From NCBI GenBank assembly GCA_947305675.1, contig CAMZED010000004.1:1-35672 (forward strand): 35,672 nucleotides of DNA. The letters are read 5' to 3'. The notes under the pieces are model-generated. The model did not search any database. It was given only the letters and a program-made list of their open reading frames with translations, and was not told the DNA's origin. The position numbers and the translations under genes are program-made. Numbering within the stretch: the stretch's first letter is position 1; each line of letters begins with the position of its first letter. Shown here piece after piece: positions 1 through 8,160 of this stretch. The DNA comes from an uncultured Clostridia bacterium. Lineage in GTDB: Bacteria; Bacillota; Clostridia; Oscillospirales; CAG-382.

Positions 1-789
1 ATCCGAAGCAAGGAAGGCGTGATCGTAGCCAGAGTGCGTTGGGGCGATGGCACGGCAGTTTTGAAGTGCTTCGAAAATACTGCTTTCTGCAGAGAGATTC
101 AGAATTACGATATTATGCAGAAGTGTGGCATCCCGACCATTACTGTGCTGGGGAAAAGCGACCGCTCGATTCTACTGGAGGATGTAGACTCCTCTGATAC
201 ATATCGTCTTGGTATGGAGCAGGATCTCGACAACCCGGCCGTAATCAAAGCAATTGCGAAATGGTATAAAATCCTCCACACCAATGGCAGGCAGTATGTT
301 CAGCAATATGGCTCCGGAATGTACGAGGAATGGGACTTCTTTACCATGGAGAACATCAAGGCCATTCGGACTCGATTCGAGTTGGCAGGCTCTGAAGGGC
401 TGAAGGCCATCATGGATCACTATGGGGAGTTACGGGAAAGAATAGACGCCGCCCCACGCACGCTCACCTATAATGACTTCTATTACACCAACCTGGTGGT
501 CAAAAAAGACGCTTCTGAAGCCATGATGTTTGATTATAACCTGCTGGGAAAAGGAAATCCTGCCTCTGATATCAGGAACGTCACGTATTGGTTCACAGAG
601 GAAAACAAGAAACTGTTCTTCTCGGTGTACGGGAAAAAAGATAACGAGCTTCTGCTTCTTGACCGGATCTGTGACCCTGTTGTTTCCCTCTATTATGCCA
701 TGAGCAGGGATGTTTTTCCCAGTTGGGCTAAGGAAGCTGTCAATAAGCTCGAAGAAATCCCAAGGCTAATTGCGAGATTAAACGTATAA
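1..789 (+). CDS. APH-family phosphotransferase, 5'-truncated by window edge
   Basis: This is the C-terminal part of an aminoglycoside/choline-kinase-like phosphotransferase. The reading frame is open from base 1, and an N-lobe strand ending in TAVLKCF is already in progress. The GTG at 19 lacks a properly spaced ribosome binding site, so the true start lies upstream. About 150 residues after that GTG the catalytic loop reads TYNDFYYTN, a variant of the HGDxxxxN Brenner motif that keeps the catalytic Asp and the metal-binding Asn. The DFG-equivalent follows as FDYNLLGKG. Such kinases transfer the ATP gamma-phosphate to small hydroxylated substrates, and the substrate here cannot be read from sequence. 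Base and codon use looks less GC-biased than in the genes to its right, which could mean transfer. It should not be called an antibiotic-resistance gene without assay. Confidence 0.75.
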   Translation: MRSKEGVIVARVRWGDGTAVLKCFENTAFCREIQNYDIMQKCGIPTITVLGKSDRSILLEDVDSSDTYRLGMEQDLDNPAVIKAIAKWYKILHTNGRQYVQQYGSGMYEEWDFFTMENIKAIRTRFELAGSEGLKAIMDHYGELRERIDAAPRTLTYNDFYYTNLVVKKDASEAMMFDYNLLGKGNPASDIRNVTYWFTEENKKLFFSVYGKKDNELLLLDRICDPVVSLYYAMSRDVFPSWAKEAVNKLEEIPRLIARLNV

Positions 790-845
790 AATAGAAAATT
801 CATCATGATCAACATCGACGGATTCACAAGGGCGTAGAAAAACAA

Positions 846-880
846 AGCAGGTTATCCCGCTTTTTCAGGGATAACCTGCT
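846..880. terminator. Bidirectional intrinsic terminator
   Basis: A 13-bp perfect stem, AGCAGGTTATCCC paired with GGGATAACCTGCT, has a 9-nt loop. A short T tract follows on the + strand, and a T-rich stretch follows on the - strand just past 846. It lies between the convergent phosphotransferase and dockerin genes and can end transcripts from both. Confidence 0.9.
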
Positions 881-917
881 GTTTTATCGTTCGGACGCCC
901 GTATTTACGGGAAAGGT

Positions 918-3797
918 TTAAGCTTTTGCGCCGGGGATGAGTTTGTTGCCGATGATGTGACGTTTGATAAGGATATAGTCGGCAGCGTCAACTTCGCCGT
1001 CACCGTTGATGTCGGCGCGTTTGACCCGGTCTTCGCCGAGCGGTTTGTTGCCGATGATGTGACGTTTTACAAGAATATAGTCAGCCGCGTCTATCTCGTC
1101 GTCACCGTTGACGTCGCCGATCCCGTAAGGATCTTCGACGGCGGTTTCGAGTTTGATCGCATAAGAAGCGAGGGTGAGTTTGCCGTTTTCAACGTCGACG
1201 CCGTAGACGGCAACTTTATCGCCGACCTTGAAGCCGTTGCGAACGAGGGTGCGGTTGGCGTTTCCGACGCCGCTGTCGCCATGAACCGCGAGAAGGATCT
1301 CGTCGGCGGCGAGCGTTAAATCGGGGTCTTCCTGGTTCGGCCAAGGATGGACTTCATACTGAGCGACGTTGTCGGTGACGATATAGCATCCGTCCGCCTC
1401 GCTCCACTTAAGGAAGAGGTTCTGGGTAAACTTGGCGTTGGCGTTTGCCTGGCGCAGGTTGCCCATATCGGAAGTGAACACGTGCGCGTCGTTTTCGTAA
1501 ATAGTGGAGTTGACGCCGTTGATATATACCGCGTTGGTAACGGGATGAACGGTCTTGATAACTTCAACTTCGTTTATCCAGGTGAATTGGCCGGTGGGAA
1601 CCGTTGTGAAGCGTACGTAGCGCGCGCTTACGCCCTGTTCGAAGCTGACTTCATCGACATATGCCTGCCAGCTGTTCGCTCCCGCGGTGTCGACAAGTTT
1701 TTCGTCCAGCAAAGTATAACCGTTTTTGTCGTTGGCGCCTTTGCTTACAGTTGCGATCTTTTCGAAATCGGTGCCGTTTTCGGAGATCTCGACGGTGAAG
1801 CTGTAAGGAGTGGAGATGCCCCAGTCGGAGATAGCGCCGACGTGAAGAGCGACTTTATCGAACTTCTGAACTTCTTCGAGGTCGACGGTTATCGCGGGTT
1901 TGCTGGAAGAACCCCAGGCACTGTAGACGTTGGAACTGCCCTCAAGCACATCTTTTCTGCCATCGGTAAGGCGTTTGCCGTCGTCGTGGAGGATGTTGGG
2001 ATCAGGCCAGCCGCCGTTGGTATAATTGCTGCCGCCGGTGACGGTATAGCTCTTGCCCTCGGAGATAACGAATCCCTGTTCGCCGGTGAGAGCGAGCCAT
2101 TTTTCGATGTTCTTGGTGGCTTCGGTGACCTGTTCCGAGGTAGCCTCGTCGGATCCGAGCACCGCAAGCCCTTCGGCGTAGGCGGCGCGGAGGTTGGTAA
2201 GCACTTCTTCGCTGTAATCGGCAAAGTTGACGCTGACGGCTTTGGTGACAAGTTCGTTGAGTTTATCCTTGCCGGAAAGCGCCGCCTGGAGCCTCATAAG
2301 CAGCGAGCGAACGTCGCCCGAGACGAGAACTTCGTTTTCGGTTTTATAATCCTCGATCGCTTTTATTGCTTCGGCGACCGCGACGTCGCTGTCTTTACCG
2401 CCGTCTTTTGCGGCTGCAACGGCGCTGTCGAGCGCGGTGTTGAGCGCGGTGTCGACCGTGCTGGATTTTTTGACAATAAGTATGCAGTCAGCGACCGGAC
2501 GTACGTAACCTTGGGTGGCCATAAGATAACCGGGGTTGCCGCTGCCGTCATCCTGCGCGTACATGGCAACGCTTCCGCCGCCGTCCATACGGATAACGTC
2601 GACGCAGCCGAGTCCGATCATCGCTTTCGCGACGTCGCGCAGAGTAGCGCTGGGGGAATTGCCGGTGGAATAGGAGTCGCCGGCGGTGACTGTGCTGTCG
2701 GAAGTGAATAAAACGTAACTGCCGTCGGCTTTTCTGCCGAAAGCGGTCCAGCGTGCTTTGAGTGTGACGGAGTGTGTACCGATGGTGGATTTGATCTGAG
2801 TCTGGTCAACGCCGTCTTTAACAAGCCAGCCGACGTTTTCGATAACGCTGTTGGCGTTTTCGATTATCTCGCGGGATTCTTCGACTGTTTCGGTGACGGA
2901 GATGCTGATGCTGTCGCCGGCTTCGAGATCTTTTACGAACTTGGCGTTCGGAGAAGTCGATTTTACGAAAATATCGAATTTGTCGGATACGTCGTTGTAT
3001 CCTTCGGATACCTGAGCGGCCTCGGTGCCCTTGGTGACGGAGATAACTTCGCCTTTAAGGGTTCCGCCGACGACGAGATCGGTGTTGTCGAGTTTTTTAC
3101 AAAGAACGTTGTATCCTTCAACAGAGGTGTTGGTATCGGCGGTTTTGCCGCAGGAGGTATCGAAGTAATAGAATCCGTTGCTCCAGTAATTTGCAACGGG
3201 GTTGCCGGATTTGTCTTTTTCGTTGGTGCCGGACGTCTTGTTAACGTAATAGAGGCTGCCGACTTCGGACCCTTTGATATACAGTTTGTAATCGATAAGG
3301 CTGTTGACTACCTTAAAAGTACCGTCGGAAGCGAAAGCCACCACTTCGCAGGCGTCGCCCGCGTGGGCGGACATAACTTTGCCGTTGGAAATGATATAAT
3401 CGACCAGGGTGCCGTAGGCGCCGCGGCTGCCGGTGCTGCCGCTGTCCATCGAGAAGAAGGAGCCGTTTATCGCGCCGACGACTTCATAGCCGTATTTATC
3501 GACGGCTACGCCGTACTGTGTTGCAAGGGTGCCGCTTGTGCCGGCATAACCCATAAACGCCATGGGCAGATATCCGTCAGCCGGGTCGAACTCCATGGCA
3601 ACAGCGTCGACGGTGGTGCCGTTTTCGCCGCTGGTAAGAACGTATTTTTGATAAGTCACGTCATCATTGATGTTCTGTTCTGTGCCGATCTTATCAAAAG
3701 CGTAGGTATAAGTCTCAGCCGAAACGGTCGTAATAAGGCAGGCCGCCAGCATGAGCATCGTCACCGTAAAAGCGACGACTCTTTTCGTCAATTTCAT
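918..3797 (-). CDS. Secreted phosphodiester glycosidase (NAGPA-like) protein with type I dockerin
   Basis: This 959-residue exported protein starts with a signal peptide (KR at 5-6, then a hydrophobic stretch to VSA at 25-27). LAAC at 17-20 also fits a lipobox, so lipoprotein processing is possible. Residues about 60-440 match the phosphodiester glycosidase / NAGPA (former DUF2233) fold: INGSFFSMDSG near 110 and the signature RMDGGGSVAM around 404. A helical FIVAR-like region (about 460-590) and a discoidin-like carbohydrate-binding region (about 610-745) follow. The C terminus carries two dockerin repeats (GDVNGDDEIDAADYILVKR and ADINGDGEVDAADYILIKR) whose DNA forms a direct repeat near 944-1115. 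The dockerin implies attachment to a cohesin scaffold at the cell surface, and no cohesin is present here. NAGPA relatives cleave phosphodiester-linked sugars, so exopolysaccharide or wall trimming is inferred. AAAGGAG lies 8 nt before the ATG. Confidence 0.85.
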   Translation of the reverse strand: MKLTKRVVAFTVTMLMLAACLITTVSAETYTYAFDKIGTEQNINDDVTYQKYVLTSGENGTTVDAVAMEFDPADGYLPMAFMGYAGTSGTLATQYGVAVDKYGYEVVGAINGSFFSMDSGSTGSRGAYGTLVDYIISNGKVMSAHAGDACEVVAFASDGTFKVVNSLIDYKLYIKGSEVGSLYYVNKTSGTNEKDKSGNPVANYWSNGFYYFDTSCGKTADTNTSVEGYNVLCKKLDNTDLVVGGTLKGEVISVTKGTEAAQVSEGYNDVSDKFDIFVKSTSPNAKFVKDLEAGDSISISVTETVEESREIIENANSVIENVGWLVKDGVDQTQIKSTIGTHSVTLKARWTAFGRKADGSYVLFTSDSTVTAGDSYSTGNSPSATLRDVAKAMIGLGCVDVIRMDGGGSVAMYAQDDGSGNPGYLMATQGYVRPVADCILIVKKSSTVDTALNTALDSAVAAAKDGGKDSDVAVAEAIKAIEDYKTENEVLVSGDVRSLLMRLQAALSGKDKLNELVTKAVSVNFADYSEEVLTNLRAAYAEGLAVLGSDEATSEQVTEATKNIEKWLALTGEQGFVISEGKSYTVTGGSNYTNGGWPDPNILHDDGKRLTDGRKDVLEGSSNVYSAWGSSSKPAITVDLEEVQKFDKVALHVGAISDWGISTPYSFTVEISENGTDFEKIATVSKGANDKNGYTLLDEKLVDTAGANSWQAYVDEVSFEQGVSARYVRFTTVPTGQFTWINEVEVIKTVHPVTNAVYINGVNSTIYENDAHVFTSDMGNLRQANANAKFTQNLFLKWSEADGCYIVTDNVAQYEVHPWPNQEDPDLTLAADEILLAVHGDSGVGNANRTLVRNGFKVGDKVAVYGVDVENGKLTLASYAIKLETAVEDPYGIGDVNGDDEIDAADYILVKRHIIGNKPLGEDRVKRADINGDGEVDAADYILIKRHIIGNKLIPGAKA

Positions 3798-3829
3798 GTT
3801 CAGAACTCCTTTGCTTTTTTATATGTGAT

Positions 3830-3858
3830 ATTATACAAAAATTATATCATCGTGTCAA
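3830..3858 (-). promoter_or_regulatory. Consensus sigma-A promoter of the dockerin gene
   Basis: On the minus strand TTGACA (3858-3853) and TATAAT (3835-3830) are separated by exactly 17 nt. Both hexamers are perfect consensus. It lies 33 bp upstream of the dockerin gene's ATG and about 10 bp after the maf stop codon. Confidence 0.85.
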
Positions 3859-3867
3859 TAGAAATAA

Positions 3868-4467
3868 TCAGTTTTGACCTAAAATATCAGAGGGTTTAAT
3901 TCCCATTTCACCCAACTTTTTGTGTATGACGGATATCGGCAGTCCGACGACGTTGAAAAAATCGCCCTCGACCGATTCGACAAGGGTGCATCCCCTCTCC
4001 TGAACTCCGTAAGCGCCGGCTTTGTCCATGGGTTCGCCGGTGGCGACGTACGAATCGATATCCTCGCCGGAAAGTTCCCGGAATTTTACGTTTGTGGCGC
4101 AGACTCCGCTCTCTTCGCTCCCGTCGGGCGATACGATACACCAGCCGGTAAGCACTTCATGGCGCCTGCCGGAAAGACTTTTGAGCATACGCTTTGCGTC
4201 CGCGGCGTCGCGCGGTTTGCCGAGTATTTCGCCGTCGAGACAAACCACCGTATCGGCACCGATCACAAAACGCCCGCGCGCCCGCGGAAGAGCGGCGACT
4301 CCGCGCGCTTTTATCGCCGCGTTGAGTTTTACGAGTTCACCCGGGCTTGCCGCCGAAACGAGTTCTTCGGCTTCGGAGGCGATCACTTCGAAGCTGTAAC
4401 CCGCCATTCTTAAAATCTCCCGGCGCCGCGGCGACCCCGACGCGAGTATGAGTTTTGTTCCGTTCAT
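3868..4467 (-). CDS. maf: Maf-like nucleoside triphosphate pyrophosphatase
   Basis: Maf proteins hydrolyse non-canonical or modified nucleoside triphosphates (dTTP/UTP class) to monophosphates and are linked to septum control. The N terminus carries the family signature LILASGSPRRREIL, and VIGADTVVCLDG and LSGRRHEVLTGW follow in the usual order. The length of 199 residues is typical. I chose the ATG at 4467 because GAGGAATACA places a Shine-Dalgarno 6 nt upstream and the signature then begins at residue 5. A 22-codon upstream extension in frame is not conserved-looking. It is the last gene of the run of minus-strand genes starting at 6910. No terminator is visible before the dockerin promoter. 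Confidence 0.92.
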   Translation of the reverse strand: MNGTKLILASGSPRRREILRMAGYSFEVIASEAEELVSAASPGELVKLNAAIKARGVAALPRARGRFVIGADTVVCLDGEILGKPRDAADAKRMLKSLSGRRHEVLTGWCIVSPDGSEESGVCATNVKFRELSGEDIDSYVATGEPMDKAGAYGVQERGCTLVESVEGDFFNVVGLPISVIHKKLGEMGIKPSDILGQN

Positions 4468-4606
4468 TGTATTCCTCGTCTTAAATGCCCTGATCCCATC
4501 TGCCGTAAAAATCCGCAGCTCCGCAGGCGGCAAGCGCCGCCGGGATAAGAGAGATCCTCTTTTTTGTCATTGCCGAAAGCTTCTTGAACAGTTTTACGGT
4601 CGCCCG

Positions 4607-5107
4607 TTAAAATCTCAAAACATAATCGAGTCTGTCGTCGCCGTTTTCGCATGCGGCTTTTGCCACGCGGGAATTTATGAACCCGCATTTTTCCAAAGCT
4701 TTTGCCGCACGCGTGTTTGACAGCGGCGCCGAGGCGTAAAAACGGTTTATGCGGTATTCCGACCTCGCGTATTTAATAAGCAGTCTGAGCGCTTCGGTCC
4801 CGATGCCTTTCCCGCGCAGGCTCTCGCTTGCGATAAGAAAAAACACGTCGGCGCGGTTCTCGGAATAGACCACGTTCACAAGCCGCACCATCCCTATTAT
4901 CTCGTCGGTCTTGGTGAATATCCCGGCGGCGGGACACCAGTCGCTTTTTTCCTCCAGCGCCGCGAAAAGCTCGTCCGCCTTTTGCTCGTCATAAACGAAT
5001 TTTTCTCCCGACGCGGGATCGGGAGTGTATTTGCGCCATAACGCGCGGTGCTCTTTTTGCGTCATCGGGCGAAGCAGAATGCTTTTGCCGCTTGTAACTA
5101 TATCCAT
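4607..5107 (-). CDS. GNAT-family N-acetyltransferase
   Basis: This 166-residue Acetyltransf_3/RimJ-like protein would transfer acetyl from acetyl-CoA to an unknown amine. The pyrophosphate-binding loop is visible in SESLRGKGIGTEALRLL (motif A), followed by NRFYASAPLSNTRAAKALEKCGF (the C-terminal motif B region). The start is supported by a strong GGAGGGGG 3-4 nt upstream. The stop of the preceding GNAT gene is 10 nt away, so the two are cotranscribed. A 139-bp gap separates it from maf. Substrate unknown. Confidence 0.85.
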   Translation of the reverse strand: MDIVTSGKSILLRPMTQKEHRALWRKYTPDPASGEKFVYDEQKADELFAALEEKSDWCPAAGIFTKTDEIIGMVRLVNVVYSENRADVFFLIASESLRGKGIGTEALRLLIKYARSEYRINRFYASAPLSNTRAAKALEKCGFINSRVAKAACENGDDRLDYVLRF

Positions 5108-5117
5108 TTTCCCCCTC

Positions 5118-5564
5118 CTATAAAATTTTGAACAGCCGGGCGTGCCAAAATTCCATGCCCAGTTCGTCGATATAAAAATGCAGTATCTTTTTGTAATCTT
5201 TCGTCGCCGTCGAAAGCATAATAAAGCCGTATTCGTCTTTTAATGCTTTTTCGGCGTGTTCAAAAAGTTTTTTGCCGATCCCTTTTCCGCGGTATTCCGG
5301 CAAAACGTATATCTCGTCGACCTCGAAATATTCTGTGCCGTCCGGCATTACCGAGCTTGAATTTTTTGCTTTTTCGCCGCACCCGAAAAGATAGCCCACA
5401 ACTTTTTCGCCGTCGAACGCCGCAAAAACGCGTTTACCTTCAAATTCGTCAGCGCCGTTTTTAACGTATCCGCGGCAGCTGTTTTCGGCTTCCCAAAGCG
5501 CCGAAAGTTCAATAAGATCGGTTATATGCCGGTTTGCTTCTACTTCTTTTATGTTCATTTTCAT
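5118..5564 (-). CDS. GNAT-family N-acetyltransferase
   Basis: This 148-residue stand-alone GNAT domain has acceptor-side strands VFAAFDGEKVVGYLFG, then motif A at VLPEYRGKGIGKKLFEHAE, and ends in a typical FYIDELGMEFWHARLFK tail. Its ATG overlaps the TGA of the upstream GNAT-methyltransferase gene as ATGA (5561-5564), which is translational coupling. A second ATG two codons in is an alternative start. It looks like the aminoglycoside/small-amine GNAT type, but the substrate cannot be assigned. Confidence 0.85.
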   Translation of the reverse strand: MKMNIKEVEANRHITDLIELSALWEAENSCRGYVKNGADEFEGKRVFAAFDGEKVVGYLFGCGEKAKNSSSVMPDGTEYFEVDEIYVLPEYRGKGIGKKLFEHAEKALKDEYGFIMLSTATKDYKKILHFYIDELGMEFWHARLFKIL

Positions 5565-6910
5565 TCTTTCACCGCCAGCGTCGCCCAGAACGTCGGCACG
5601 CCGTGCTCATGCAAAAATCCCGTTCCGTTCGTATCGTCGTAAACGTCCAACAGTTTAAACCCTGCCTTTATCTGTCCGGCGATCTGTTCGGATATAGTAT
5701 GCGAGAACTGCATTCCGCAATCATCGCCCAGTATGTCTTCACGCTGACGCGAATTTGTTATCGGGTCGAACGGAAGGTTTTCGGTTATATGCGATTCGTC
5801 CTCGCCGAACAAAAAGTTAAAGCCGTTATCCAGCCCGGCAAGCAACCGACCGCCTTTTTTCAAAACGCGCGCGCATTCGCGCCAGACCGGCAATACTTCG
5901 CGTATATAGCAGTTGGAGACGGGATGAAAAATAATATCGAAAAAGCCGTCCTCAAACGGTAACGGTTTGGTCATATCTGCGCAAACAGTGTGAATCTCAT
6001 ACCCTTCGCGTTTTGCGACGGCGATCTCGCTTTCGATCTGCTTTGCCGAGTTATCCAGCACCCAGCATTCCGCGCCCAAAAGCGCAAATACCGGCATCTG
6101 CTGGCCGCCGCCCGAAGCGAGGCCAAAAACTCTTTTGCCTTTCAGATCGCCGAACCAGCTTTTCGGCACCGGCTTTGTCGGCGTGAGCACTACCGACCAG
6201 TTGCCCGAACGAACCTGGTCGCACACCTCGTGCGTGACGGGGATCCCCCATTCCCAACCCTCTGCGACCCAGCGGTCGATAGTGGCGGAATTGATATTAG
6301 TGTAATGCTGTGCAAAGTAATCATCGCGGAAAATAATATTTTCACGCGTCTGTATCTCCTCGCCGTTGTGGGGAAAAACGTGATCCATATAATAATGCAT
6401 CCCGACGCGTTCCTGCAAACGGCGCGATCCCTCGTTAAAAACAAAATGACCGCAATTGACAAAATCCAGGTCGTGCTTAACGAAGAAATCTTCAAACGCA
6501 GCAAGCAAAAGTCCGGTCATTATCCCTAATCGCTGATAATCGCCGTTCAGCACGAACGAAAGCGATACGCCTTTTTTGTTTTCAAGCTCTTTGTCCGCTT
6601 TTACAAACGGATAAATATTTATTCCGAAGTTGCCGATCACCTTGCCGGTTTGCTTATATACCACGGCAAAATCCCGCGTGGGAACCGACCTGTCGGTAAG
6701 TTTGGCGAACTCCGATTTTGCCTCGGCTTCGTCTTTAAACGCATCCATGCCGGAAAGCCTTAAAAGCTCCGGCTGAGAGCGGTATTCGCAAAAATCGTCG
6801 AAATCGCCCTCTTCAAAAGGGCGCAGAAGAACACGCCCGCTCTCAAGCGGTTCGCCGGTAAGCCATTCGGACACTTCGGCGATTATCTCTTTTACTCTTT
6901 CATCCGTCAT
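5561..6910 (-). CDS. GNAT acetyltransferase - class I SAM methyltransferase fusion
   Basis: A 449-residue two-domain enzyme. Residues about 20-195 are a RimJ/RimL-type GNAT domain (RVLLRPFEEGDFDDFCEYR at the start, LNGDYQRLGIMTGLLLAAFE as the CoA loop, NEGSRRLQERVGM after it). Residues about 200-449 are a class I methyltransferase: SAM motif I GKRVFGLASGGGQQMPVFA, acidic VLDNS at the end of strand 2, VCADMTKPLPFEDGFFDII for motifs II/III and a conserved HPVSNCY. The methyltransferase half alone resembles a widespread small-molecule methyltransferase family of about 250 residues, so the acetyltransferase is a fused extra. It heads a run of two more GNAT genes and maf. GAGGAC precedes the ATG at 6910. 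Substrate unknown; modification of the same amine-bearing molecule by both domains is inference. Confidence 0.85.
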   Translation of the reverse strand: MTDERVKEIIAEVSEWLTGEPLESGRVLLRPFEEGDFDDFCEYRSQPELLRLSGMDAFKDEAEAKSEFAKLTDRSVPTRDFAVVYKQTGKVIGNFGINIYPFVKADKELENKKGVSLSFVLNGDYQRLGIMTGLLLAAFEDFFVKHDLDFVNCGHFVFNEGSRRLQERVGMHYYMDHVFPHNGEEIQTRENIIFRDDYFAQHYTNINSATIDRWVAEGWEWGIPVTHEVCDQVRSGNWSVVLTPTKPVPKSWFGDLKGKRVFGLASGGGQQMPVFALLGAECWVLDNSAKQIESEIAVAKREGYEIHTVCADMTKPLPFEDGFFDIIFHPVSNCYIREVLPVWRECARVLKKGGRLLAGLDNGFNFLFGEDESHITENLPFDPITNSRQREDILGDDCGMQFSHTISEQIAGQIKAGFKLLDVYDDTNGTGFLHEHGVPTFWATLAVKE

Positions 6911-6940
6911 ATGCGGTCCTCAAACGTATTTTATATAAAA

Positions 6941-6969
6941 AATATAACATATTTGCTTTCGGGTGTCAA
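6941..6969 (-). promoter_or_regulatory. Sigma-A promoter of the GNAT-maf gene run
   Basis: Minus-strand TTGACA (6969-6964), a 17-nt spacer and TATATT (6946-6941) lie 31 bp upstream of the GNAT-methyltransferase ATG. It is arranged back to back with the punA promoter. Confidence 0.75.
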
Positions 6970-6980
6970 TATAATATGCC

Positions 6981-7010
6981 TTTACTTTGACGCGGTTGAT
7001 GTGATATAAT
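6981..7010 (+). promoter_or_regulatory. Sigma-A promoter of punA
   Basis: TTTACT (6981-6986), an 18-nt spacer and a consensus TATAAT (7005-7010) lie 33 bp before the punA ATG. A TTGACG at 6987 is too close to the -10 to serve as the -35. Confidence 0.65.
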
Positions 7011-7043
7011 ACGTAAAAACAAACGCAAAGGGGCATTAAACAT

Positions 7044-7874
7044 ATGGACAGGGACCTTTACGGCAGAGCGCTCGCCGCCGCTGAATTTTTGAGAACGAAA
7101 ACAAAACACCGTCCAAGGATCGCCGTGATACTCGGAAGCGGGCTCGGCGGACTTGCCGAAAGTATAGAAGACGCCGACGTTATCCCTTATAACGACATCC
7201 CGGGTTTTCCGCGTTCTTCCGTCGCCGGGCACGCGGCAAGAATGGTTATCGGTGAACTGTGCGGCAGGGCAGTCGCAATTATGCAAGGCAGGGCGCATTA
7301 TTACGAGGGATATTCCATGGGCGAAGTGGCGTTCCCCGTGTTTGCTTTGCGCCTTTTCGGCGTGGAAGAGATCATTATCACCAACGCCTGCGGCGGAATA
7401 AACGAAGAATTCGCGCCCGGAGATCTTATGCTTATTACCGACCACATAAACCTTACCGGCGCAAACCCGCTGATCGGTCCGAACGACGAAAGGTTCGGCA
7501 CCCGGTTCCCGGATATGACCGAGGTGTACGACCGAAAACTTATAAGCGCCGCCGAGCATGCCGCCGACTTACACGGGATCGGGCTGAAAAAAGGAGTTTA
7601 CGCCTTCTTTCCCGGCCCATGTTACGAAACCGCTGCGGAGATAAGGGCGTATAAGGCGCTCGGCGCGGACGCGGTCGGTATGTCGACCGTTCCCGAAGCC
7701 ACCGCCGCGTGTTATCTCGGAATGCGCGTCGCAGGAATTGCCTGCATAACGAATATGGCGACCGGGATCGCGCGGAACAAACACTCCCACAGCGAGGTGC
7801 TGGCTGCCGCCGATGCCGCCGGAGAACGCCTCGGACAACTGATCTCCGCACTTGTCACCGGAATCGAAGAATAA
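7044..7874 (+). CDS. punA: Purine-nucleoside phosphorylase (trimeric PNP class)
   Basis: The enzyme cleaves inosine and guanosine with phosphate to base plus ribose-1-phosphate (purine salvage, cytosol). The 276-residue length fits the trimeric PNP family. Landmarks are the phosphate loop VILGSGLGGLAE near residue 30, PGFPRSSVAGHAA, MQGRAHYYEGYSM, TNACGGIN and the substrate-site region FFPGPCYETAAEIRAYKALGADAVGMSTVPEA, all intact. AAAGGGG lies 10 nt before the ATG. It is a single gene with its own promoter. Its TAA stop is part of TAATCGGC, the edge shared with several other genes in the window. It is unlike the hexameric DeoD class. Confidence 0.93.
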   Translation: MDRDLYGRALAAAEFLRTKTKHRPRIAVILGSGLGGLAESIEDADVIPYNDIPGFPRSSVAGHAARMVIGELCGRAVAIMQGRAHYYEGYSMGEVAFPVFALRLFGVEEIIITNACGGINEEFAPGDLMLITDHINLTGANPLIGPNDERFGTRFPDMTEVYDRKLISAAEHAADLHGIGLKKGVYAFFPGPCYETAAEIRAYKALGADAVGMSTVPEATAACYLGMRVAGIACITNMATGIARNKHSHSEVLAAADAAGERLGQLISALVTGIEE

Positions 7875-7934
7875 TCGGCACGCGAAAATAAACGTACAAA
7901 TCCCGGACGTATCTGCCGGGCATGAACGAAAAAG

Positions 7935-7957
7935 GTTATCCGCCCGGTGCGGATAAC
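7935..7957. other. Inverted repeat downstream of punA
   Basis: GTTATCCGC and GCGGATAAC form a perfect 9-bp stem with loop CCGGT. There is no good T tract on the + strand. An A tract on its left gives a T tract on the minus strand, so it may add to termination of leftward transcripts. Confidence 0.5.
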
Positions 7958-7995
7958 GTACGACAGTCGAGCTTTTCGGAAAAGCACTGTTTTTA

Positions 7996-8047
7996 AAGGG
8001 GTTACGCGGCTTTGGTGAAAGCAGCATAACCCCTTTGCGTTTTTTCT
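7996..8047. terminator. Intrinsic terminator between punA and the membrane-protein gene
   Basis: A 10-bp stem, AAAGGGGTTA paired with TAACCCCTTT, is followed by a run of six T at 8041-8046 on the + strand. On the minus strand a five-T run follows the stem, so it can serve both convergent genes. Confidence 0.85.
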
Positions 8048-8160
8048 TGTTCGGGCAATTTACGTCATTCGTGCCGTATCGGTGCGTAAATAGCCGCTTT
8101 GTCTGCGCTCTGGCAGGCAAACGCCTGTTTCAGCCGGTTGGTTTTTTGTTTTAACGGCTC

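Larger units (their letters stand above)
7872..8097. repeat. Degenerate 3'-end repeat module between convergent genes
   Basis: This convergent intergenic region carries decayed pieces of the window-wide repeat family. TAATCGGC at 7872-7879 includes the punA stop codon. A fragment AGTCGAGCTTTTC near 7967 matches, in inverted orientation, the left arm of the hairpin segment in the large arrays. A minus-strand head CGGCTATTTACGCAC lies at 8097-8083. The terminator at 7996-8047 lies between them. Confidence 0.5.

Noticed and set aside
1-789. Aminoglycoside resistance gene
   Set aside because: The fold is APH-like but the motif variant (TYNDFYYTN) and missing N terminus do not allow a drug-resistance assignment.
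1347-2711. 454-codon plus-strand open frame opposite the dockerin gene
   Set aside because: It is a shadow of the phosphodiester glycosidase-dockerin gene, whose domains and consensus promoter are on the minus strand.
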